From contig NZ_CP060634.1 in assembly GCF_014337195.1 (NCBI RefSeq), forward strand, positions 558,001 to 622,000: a stretch of 64,000 nt of DNA. Direction: 5' to 3'. Positions 58,294-64,000 of the stretch are shown here, piece after piece (position 1 is the stretch's first letter; the number at the start of each line of letters is the position of its first letter). The notes under the pieces were generated by a model. It ran no database searches. It saw only the letters and a list, made by a program, of their open reading frames with translations, and was not told the DNA's origin. The translations under genes and the position numbers were made by a program. The stretch comes from Qiania dongpingensis (GTDB lineage: Bacteria > Bacillota > Clostridia > Lachnospirales > Lachnospiraceae).

Positions 58294-59493
58294 TTATTCC
58301 ATGCCCGCAATGGAATCATAAGAACCATAAAGCGCGCTGAATACCGCTACCATCACAAAGGCTACTATGATGCCCATAATAATGAGCATTACCGGTTCTA
58401 CGTAAGAGACCATCTTGGTGACGGCGGCATCCGCGTCAAATTCCAGAGCGTTCGACGTGGACAGGAGCATTGTATCCAGGCTCCCTGTCTCTTCTCCTAC
58501 CCTTATGGAATCGGAAAGCTTCCTCACGAAACCATCCACCATATCCAGGCCGTCGCTCAGATTATTTCCCGCCCTCACAAAAGGGATCACGTCGTCAAAC
58601 TGGGCGTCAATATAATCATTTCCGATTGTTTTCCTCGCGATCTGAAGCGCCGGTACAATGGGGATGCCTGATGCGTAAAGGGCGCTCAGGGTACGGGAAA
58701 ACCGCGAGGTACAGATTGTCTTCCACAGCTTCCCCAGCAAAGGGATATGAAGCTTTTTCCTGTGCCACCAGATCCGTACCCTCTGCACCCTCAAAAGCGC
58801 CCGGATGCCAACCCATATTCCAAGTATCAACACAATCACCAGCACCCAGTATCCGGCCATAAAATCACTTACGGCATAAAGGATCCTGGTCGGCAGAGGC
58901 AATGTCTCCATCTGGTCAAACAGCTCCTGAAATTGTGGCATGACAAATTTTGTAAGGACAAGGATAACGCCGATGATCATAACCCCCAGAATCTTCGGAT
59001 ACACCATGGAGGTGGAGATCTTGGCATTCAGCCTGTGATCCTTTTCGTAGTGATCCGCCATCTGCATGGCTACCTGGTCTAAATTTCCGCTGCTCTCTGC
59101 CGAACGGTACATATATACCATCAGAGGAGGGAACGCGCCGTTCTGCGCTTCCATGGCGTCCGACAAAGAAACGCCCTGCCGGATCTGGCGGAGCATATCT
59201 TCATATATCCGCTTCTCCCTGGGCTTAATGGACTCTGAGGACGCGATGATATTCAGCGACCGCACCAGAGTCACACCGGCAGAAATCAGAGTCCCCAGCT
59301 GCCTGGAAAAGTCAGACAGCACCTTCGGCTTTATCTGCCGTTCTGCCTTTCTCTGGTCCATGAGCTTTGCAGAAAGCAAAAGGGCCCCCTCTTCGCGCAG
59401 ACGCAGCTGAAGCTCCGCCTCGTCCGCCGCATTCATGACGCCCGATTTTTTCTTTCCTTCATATGTCTGTGCCTTATATTTATATTGTGCCAT
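58294..59493 (-). CDS. pilC: Type IV pilus platform protein PilC
   Basis: This is the polytopic platform that couples the ATPases to pilin insertion. The 399-residue protein has two GspF domains (about 60-185: LSDFSRQLGTLISAGVTLVR; about 265-390: FSRTLSALYASGIPIVPALQ) and three membrane helices (about 165-187, 213-232, 368-392). The start at 59493 (MAQYKYKAQTYEGKKKSGVM) has GAGGG upstream. It lies 13 bases before the PilM-PilN gene. Confidence 0.95.
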   Translation of the reverse strand: MAQYKYKAQTYEGKKKSGVMNAADEAELQLRLREEGALLLSAKLMDQRKAERQIKPKVLSDFSRQLGTLISAGVTLVRSLNIIASSESIKPREKRIYEDMLRQIRQGVSLSDAMEAQNGAFPPLMVYMYRSAESSGNLDQVAMQMADHYEKDHRLNAKISTSMVYPKILGVMIIGVILVLTKFVMPQFQELFDQMETLPLPTRILYAVSDFMAGYWVLVIVLILGIWVGIRALLRVQRVRIWWHRKKLHIPLLGKLWKTICTSRFSRTLSALYASGIPIVPALQIARKTIGNDYIDAQFDDVIPFVRAGNNLSDGLDMVDGFVRKLSDSIRVGEETGSLDTMLLSTSNALEFDADAAVTKMVSYVEPVMLIIMGIIVAFVMVAVFSALYGSYDSIAGME

Positions 59494-59533
59494 AAAGTCC
59501 CTCACCCGTATCCTTTATGATGATTCAATATTC

Positions 59534-60304
59534 TCAGTATAACAAAAAGCTGAGATACCAGTCAATAAGCGGCTGCCCATATAAGATCCCGGCCGCCATC
59601 CCGACGCATAAAAAAGGCCCGAAAGCAAAATGATCTTTTCTCTTTTTCTTTCCGGAAGCGAGCAGAAATATCCCGTAGCCGCCTCCCAGGAAAACCGCCA
59701 TAGCTCCGGACACCAGCATGAGCTTCCAGCCCAGGAACAGCCCTGCCGCCGCCGTAAGCTTGATATCCCCGCCGCCGAACGCCTCCCTGACGATCAAGGT
59801 CACCAAAAGCATCGGCACACTGACACAGATCATCCCAATTATCCTTGAAGGGATGGACACGCCGTCCATCGTAAAGACTGAAACCGCAGCCAATGCTGCA
59901 AGCGCTATCCAGCAGCCATCCGGAATCTCCATGGTATCCGCGTCGATAAGGGCCGTCACTGTCAGGACAGAGAAAAAAAGAAAGACCGTGAGCGCCGCCG
60001 GCCATTCTTTATAGTTCGCCGCGCACAAAAGCGCCGCGCCCCCGCCGAGAAGCTCTATAACAGTATCTCTCATACCGATGGACTTCTTGCAGTACCGGCA
60101 TTTCCCTTTCAGCAAAAGGTAGCTGAGGACCGGGACCAAATCTCCTGCCCTAAGCCTGTGCCCGCAGGATGGGCACATGGAAAAGCCTTTTATAAACGAC
60201 ATATGCCGGGGAACCCGGTATATGATGACATTCAAAAATGAAAACATACAGGCTCCTGCAATAAAAATCAGGAGGCCCAGCAAAATCTCATAAAAAAGCA
60301 GCAC
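59534..60304 (-). CDS. pilD: Prepilin peptidase PilD
   Basis: This aspartic membrane protease cleaves class III signals and N-methylates the new N-terminus. The 256-residue protein has the cytoplasmic zinc loop (CPSCGHRLRAGDLVPVLSYL and CRYCKKSIGMR), the catalytic Asp pair in ALIDADTMEIPDG and FGGGDIKLTAA, and seven or eight helices. The start is GTG at 60304 with a weak GGAAAG site. It is the only peptidase in the window, so it should process all prepilin-like proteins here, including the giant one. Confidence 0.93.
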   Translation of the reverse strand: MLLFYEILLGLLIFIAGACMFSFLNVIIYRVPRHMSFIKGFSMCPSCGHRLRAGDLVPVLSYLLLKGKCRYCKKSIGMRDTVIELLGGGAALLCAANYKEWPAALTVFLFFSVLTVTALIDADTMEIPDGCWIALAALAAVSVFTMDGVSIPSRIIGMICVSVPMLLVTLIVREAFGGGDIKLTAAAGLFLGWKLMLVSGAMAVFLGGGYGIFLLASGKKKRKDHFAFGPFLCVGMAAGILYGQPLIDWYLSFLLY

Positions 60305-60415
60305 GATCTTCTCTTTCCGGCCCGGCGGCCCTATGATCTTCCTCTGAAGACTCTTTATCTGCCTTCATAAGGGAATAAAGATTCCGCCCGGCATTCCTGC
60401 CGGGCCGAATCCCCT

Positions 60416-60868
60416 TTAACTCTGTTTCCCATATTGATGCAGGCTCCTGTAAACTTCCCAGGTCCCGTTTTCTCCTGCCTTTTCACGGCGGAACCATACC
60501 AGATATTTCCCCTTCTGATAAGTCATGGCAGTCACGGCGCCTTCTTTCTGGTTCCAAGCCGTCAAATGGATTTCTCCTTCTACGCCGGCAAACCGCCGGA
60601 TCTCCTCCTCCGCCTGCTCAGACAGGCCGCTTGTCCTGCCGAAATCGGCGATAGGTTCCCCAAATCCATAGTATTCCAGGGAAAGAAGCTCCATATTTTC
60701 AAGTACGTTCTTCGCCTCCCGAAGCGTCTGCCGCTTCAGGACGGACTGTTCCCAGCACCATACTGACGGCAGTACTGCGACCAGCACCACTGCCAGCAGG
60801 ATGAGGGCCGTCCGAAAGGCAACCCGGAACTTATGACGGTAAGAGAGGGCGTTATAATCATCTGACAT
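60416..60868 (-). CDS. Pilus-operon membrane protein of unknown function
   Basis: The 150-residue protein has one transmembrane helix (about 24-42, TALILLAVVLVAVLPSVWCW) after a short basic cytoplasmic end. A helical stretch follows (KRQTLREAKNVLENMELLSL), then a small domain ending WEVYRSLHQYGKQS. It has no prepilin Gly/Glu5 motif. It lies between the major pilin and pilD, so a role in pilin handling is possible. GAGGGGG lies about ten bases before the ATG at 60868. Confidence 0.7.
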   Translation of the reverse strand: MSDDYNALSYRHKFRVAFRTALILLAVVLVAVLPSVWCWEQSVLKRQTLREAKNVLENMELLSLEYYGFGEPIADFGRTSGLSEQAEEEIRRFAGVEGEIHLTAWNQKEGAVTAMTYQKGKYLVWFRREKAGENGTWEVYRSLHQYGKQS

Positions 60869-60928
60869 CCTGATATAACCCCCTCTCACACTTCACTGAT
60901 TCTGTTTATTTTAAATCAATCCCGGCCA

Positions 60929-61354
60929 TTAAGAATTCTTCGTTACCGTCCATGCGGTCCCGTCCCAGGTAGCCGTATATTTGCCGTTATTATAGGTAAA
61001 AGCCGTGATCTCGCTATAGCCGTCTTTATCTCCGACAGTAAACACAGCATTATTACTTGCCGCTGTCGTCCCAATCTTCACAGTAACGCCGCCTATCACC
61101 TCTCCAGTATTCGTCCAGTCAATGGTGACTTCCGTCTGCTCCGATGCCTGGCTCGCCGCATAATCCGCCTGTACCTGAGACAGGATGGTGGCCGCGTCAG
61201 CCTTGCAGTTTGCCTTATTCGCCCGGTCGATGTATTTCAACATACTGGGAACCATAACTGCCGCCAAAATGAGGATGATGACAATTACTACGATCAACTC
61301 CACCAATGTGAAGCCCTTTTTGCTCTTTGCCTTGCTTCTTAATTTACTTATCAT
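60929..61354 (-). CDS. pilA: Major type IV prepilin
   Basis: The 141-residue protein has a 14-residue basic leader ending KKG, then FTLVELIVVIVIILILAAVM with N-terminal Phe and Glu5: a textbook class III signal. The helical spine continues into KYIDRANKANCKADAATILS and a small beta domain rich in Thr, Ala and Asn that ends WDGTAWTVTKNS. There is a single Cys, so no disulfide loop. AGGAGGG precedes the ATG, and a consensus promoter lies at 61458-61486. As first gene with the strongest signals it is the best candidate for the major subunit. Confidence 0.9.
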   Translation of the reverse strand: MISKLRSKAKSKKGFTLVELIVVIVIILILAAVMVPSMLKYIDRANKANCKADAATILSQVQADYAASQASEQTEVTIDWTNTGEVIGGVTVKIGTTAASNNAVFTVGDKDGYSEITAFTYNNGKYTATWDGTAWTVTKNS

Positions 61355-61457
61355 GATTTTCCCTCCTGATGCTTCCCCATACCAATGGCAGATACGCCTT
61401 TTTCCGAGCTGCTGTCTGTCCCCCGCCGGAAAAGCAAATATTTTATTTACTATTACG

Positions 61458-61486
61458 ACTATACCGTTTTAAGCGAATTTTGTCAA
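61458..61486 (-). promoter_or_regulatory. Consensus promoter of the pilus operon
   Basis: TTGACA and TATAGT are separated by exactly 17 bases on the minus strand, giving a leader of about 95 bases before the major pilin. No other strong promoter is apparent within the pilus genes downstream. Confidence 0.8.
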
Positions 61487-61576
61487 CAAATATTCCGTTT
61501 ATTCTGTCGGAAATCCTTTGTTGTCATACCAAAATAATCCATTTTAAAACTTCCCTATAATAAAACACAACTGCCC

Positions 61577-62320
61577 TCAAAATCCCAGTTCTTCTCCCAC
61601 CAATATCACATGAAAATCCGAATCCTGCGGCTTTCTATGAATGATGGAAGTGATATGACAGGCGCGCTCCGGATGACGGCAGTCCACACAGACCCCGGCC
61701 TTCAGACAGGGAAGTCCGTCCCGCCCATATTTTAAATGATTCATCGGCGCCGCCGTAAAACCCACCCGCTGTCTTCCGGCTTCCACATCCGGCACCAGCT
61801 TGTTGACTCCGGCGATTACGATGATCCGATCGGGGCCATAGATGCTGCCCGCTATCCGGTTCCCTCTCCCGTCCACATTCACGATCTGCCCATCCATGGT
61901 AATGGCGTTTGCCCCCAAAAGGAAGACGTCGCTTACCAAATAGTTTTGAAGGATTTCCCGCATGGCCCTCCTGGCCTCTTCCTTGTTCTGAAACCCGGTT
62001 TCACTTTCAAAGGCGCGGCGGTTCCGCGCGCAGACATGGGCGATCACCGTGCATCCCTTTTCCCGGAAGGCTTCCTCCATATCCAATGCAAACAAGGTGT
62101 GTGAATCACCGCATCCAATCGTCGCTCCTTCCGGGACCAGGCTCAGGAGAAGTTTCCTGGCCTCGCTCCTGTTATCAACATAATATGCGTCAAATTCATT
62201 TTTCTTTAAATTTTTAACTGCAGTTTCTGCTTTATTCCGGAAATACTCTTTCCGGATTCTCTCCGTATCATTGGAAACCTCTTTCAAAGGCACCAGATAT
62301 TTTTTCCAATCCACTGACAT
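61577..62320 (-). CDS. LUD-domain (DUF162) protein
   Basis: The 247-residue protein matches the LUD family related to LutC/LutB of lactate utilisation. It has an N-terminal helical part (KAETAVKNLKKNEFDAYYVD), then VPEGATIGCGDSHTLFALDM, DVFLLGANAITMDGQIVNVD, GNRIAGSIYGPDRIIVIAGV and a C-terminal Cys cluster (CLKAGVCVDCRHPERACHI). Stand-alone LUD proteins of this type are common in Clostridia and their substrate is unknown. The start at 62320 follows AAGGAG. It diverges from the DUF4317 gene. Confidence 0.88.
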   Translation of the reverse strand: MSVDWKKYLVPLKEVSNDTERIRKEYFRNKAETAVKNLKKNEFDAYYVDNRSEARKLLLSLVPEGATIGCGDSHTLFALDMEEAFREKGCTVIAHVCARNRRAFESETGFQNKEEARRAMREILQNYLVSDVFLLGANAITMDGQIVNVDGRGNRIAGSIYGPDRIIVIAGVNKLVPDVEAGRQRVGFTAAPMNHLKYGRDGLPCLKAGVCVDCRHPERACHITSIIHRKPQDSDFHVILVGEELGF

Positions 62321-62427
62321 ATTGTCTTCTCCTTTTTCCTCCCTTTGTGCCATTGACAGAACCACACCTGGTAACTAAAATGAATAAGTAGCCTTAACCA
62401 GAGCGCAAGAAAGGAACATGATTACAT

Positions 62428-63582
62428 ATGAACAAAAAAGAAATCTCTGAAATAAAGAAGCAGTTTACTCCCGGCAACTGTGCCATCACCCGCATATGCG
62501 GCTGCTATGTGGATGGTGAAAAAGAAAAGAAATCCGAGATGAGGGAGGCGTTTCTTTCTCTTCCTGAGGAAGAAATGTTCAAATATTTTGAAATTTTCCG
62601 AAAAAATCTCTCAGGCACTCTTGGGAAGAATCTCATCAACATGGAATTTCCCCTTTCGGCAGAATCGGAAGGAGGCACCCACGACTTTCTGATGAAGCTG
62701 CGGGCGTCCCGTCTCAGCGACGACGCCCTGCTGGATTTATTTTATGATAAGGTTATCGAAAACTATGATTACACAGGCAGTTTTTTAATCCTGCTTATCC
62801 ACAACGCCTATGACATTCCCGGAAAGTCCGCCGACGGCCAGGAAATGTTCGATGCCTCCGACGAGGTCTATGAATACCTGATCTGCAGCATATGTCCGGT
62901 CAAGCTCTCGAAGCCCGGGCTCTGCTACAACGCAGAGCAGGGAACCATCCAGAACCGGGTGCGGGACTGGCTGGTGGAACTTCCGGACACTGGTTTTTTA
63001 TTTCCGGCATTCAACGAACGGAGCTCCGATATCCACAGCCTACTCTTTTATTCTAAAAACGCGGATGAATTTCAGGCGCGGCTGGTCGAGGAGGTCCTGG
63101 GATGCATTCTTCCCATGCCCGCCAGCAGCCAAAAGGAAACGTTTAACTCCCTGATCGAGGAAACCCTCGGGGATGATTGTAATTATGAATCCGTTAAAAC
63201 CATCCACGAGAAGCTCAGTGAAATGGTGGAAGAAAAAAAAGAAGAGCCGGAGCCTCTCACCCTTGATAAGGCGGAAGTACGCGCTCTTCTGTCCCAAAGC
63301 GGCGCGGCGCCGGAACGCCTGCATGACTTTGATTCCCGTTATGAAGAAGCGGCCGGCTCCCATGCCCCTATTCTGGCGGCAAATGTCATCAATACAAGAA
63401 AATTCGAAATCCGAACGCCCGATGTCATCATCCAGGTCAGCCCGGACCGGGCCGACCTGGTGGAAACCCGCGTCGTCGACGGGCGCCAGTGCCTCGTCAT
63501 CCCCATGGACGAGCATGTGGAGGTCAACGGCATCTGCGTCAGGCCGGGGGCTAAAGATCCAGCCGGCAATGACCCTTTCTGA
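62428..63582 (+). CDS. DUF4317 family protein
   Basis: The 384-residue soluble protein matches the DUF4317 family of Clostridia. The opening MNKKEISEIKKQFTPGNCAI then TRICGCYVDGEKEK is characteristic. The body includes LLIHNAYDIPGKSADGQEMF and SICPVKLSKPGLCYNAEQGT. The C-terminal part (VIQVSPDRADLVETRVVDGR) is a small beta domain. No catalytic motif is apparent and the function is unknown. AAAGGAA lies 12 bases before the ATG. Confidence 0.88.
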   Translation: MNKKEISEIKKQFTPGNCAITRICGCYVDGEKEKKSEMREAFLSLPEEEMFKYFEIFRKNLSGTLGKNLINMEFPLSAESEGGTHDFLMKLRASRLSDDALLDLFYDKVIENYDYTGSFLILLIHNAYDIPGKSADGQEMFDASDEVYEYLICSICPVKLSKPGLCYNAEQGTIQNRVRDWLVELPDTGFLFPAFNERSSDIHSLLFYSKNADEFQARLVEEVLGCILPMPASSQKETFNSLIEETLGDDCNYESVKTIHEKLSEMVEEKKEEPEPLTLDKAEVRALLSQSGAAPERLHDFDSRYEEAAGSHAPILAANVINTRKFEIRTPDVIIQVSPDRADLVETRVVDGRQCLVIPMDEHVEVNGICVRPGAKDPAGNDPF

Positions 63583-63586
63583 GCTA

Positions 63587-64000
63587 TCAATATCTCCGAC
63601 TCTGCCATTTTACCTTCAGTTTTCCGGCCCATTCCCGAAGCTTTCCCAAAGCCGCGGTCAGATACCGGAGAACCGGCTCCGTGGCAATGGAAAACACCAC
63701 AAAGAGCATGATACATTCCATGGACATTCCGGTGATCGCAAACAGATCCGGAAGGAAAATGCTGCACACCAGCAGGCCGGCGATGGATCCAAACCATACG
63801 GCCGTCCGCAGTTTGTTCATGGGCTGGCAGATCTTGAACAGAATCATAAACCCAACGATGGCCAGCAGCATCGTAGCCGCGGTGGAGATATCGTCTGGCT
63901 GAACGCCGAAGGTTTGTCCAAACAGCACCAAAGCCCCCACTGCTATCACATCAGTCAGGCCGGCCGGCAGCGCTTTCAGGAATACGTTGGAAAGGAAATG
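63587..64000 (-). CDS. C-terminal part of a membrane protein, probably a P-type cation ATPase
   Basis: The frame is open to the window edge, giving 137 codons that begin HFLSNVFLKALPAGLTDVIA. It has about four hydrophobic segments, and the phrase TAATMLLAIVGFMILFKICQ then PMNKLRTAVWFGSIAGLLVC resembles the last helices of HAD-type cation ATPases in Lachnospiraceae. It ends with a basic tail. No catalytic motif is in view, so the family call is tentative. It converges with the DUF4317 gene, four bases apart. Confidence 0.6.
   Translation of the reverse strand, partial: HFLSNVFLKALPAGLTDVIAVGALVLFGQTFGVQPDDISTAATMLLAIVGFMILFKICQPMNKLRTAVWFGSIAGLLVCSIFLPDLFAITGMSMECIMLFVVFSIATEPVLRYLTAALGKLREWAGKLKVKWQSRRY

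Noticed and set aside
1..64000. Prophage, insertion sequence or integrative element
   Set aside because: I saw no transposase, integrase, capsid or conjugation gene. The only mobile-looking DNA is the short intergenic element family.

Overview
The window looks like chromosomal DNA of a spore-forming, low-oxygen Clostridia (Bacillota), most likely a Lachnospiraceae member. Support comes from two T-box leaders (pheST, thrS), an L20-type leader before infC-rpmI-rplT, strong AGGAGG ribosome sites, a YtvI-like sporulation membrane protein, DUF1540, DUF4317 and C_GCAxxG_C_C proteins, a two-gene SufCB-type Fe-S system, and a type IV pilus locus with no secretin. GC content is moderate. I see no prophage, transposase or CRISPR array. 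Most genes are on the minus strand.

Layout: 1-4.3 kb secG-rnr-smpB and eno. 4.4-5.25 kb a large intergenic repeat composite. 5.3-9.1 kb pheST under a T-box. 9.2-16.8 kb YihY, a hexapeptide-repeat protein, a Na+-pump beta subunit with a tiny OadG-like partner, a YtvI-type permease, sufC-sufB and lrgAB. 16.9-18 kb two divergent tRNA-Leu genes, a small XRE regulator and a second repeat copy. 18-21.7 kb an ECF sigma factor, a membrane-anchored beta-propeller protein and a NUDIX enzyme. 21.9-24.9 kb an XRE-TPR regulator, then an SCP2-like protein with an iron-type alcohol dehydrogenase. 24.9-29.9 kb a metal operon (His-rich peptide, P1B ATPase, M20 peptidase-like protein, CbiQ, CbiO) behind a CsoR/RcnR-like palindrome. 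29.9-31.8 kb a third repeat copy, tRNA-Pro and infC-rpmI-rplT. 31.9-39.5 kb an amino-acid ABC transporter, a membrane GDPD enzyme, DUF1540, thrS and a C_GCAxxG_C_C protein.

39.5-61.5 kb is the most striking region: one co-directional type IV pilus operon read from a consensus promoter upstream of the major pilin. It encodes a major pilin, a membrane protein, prepilin peptidase PilD, platform PilC, a fused PilM-PilN protein, PilO, PilB and PilT ATPases, then a 3,754-residue protein that starts with a class III prepilin signal and carries about 38 GLUG repeats, followed by three more prepilin-like proteins. I infer a giant adhesin built into, or at the tip of, the pilus. The window ends with a LUD-domain protein, DUF4317 and the C-terminus of a membrane protein that is probably a P-type cation ATPase.

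Other points: a likely AUU start for infC, a 22-codon ORF between the thrS T-box and thrS, three copies of a dispersed intergenic element with a 60-bp satellite unit, and 5'-terminal hairpins on several predicted transcripts.
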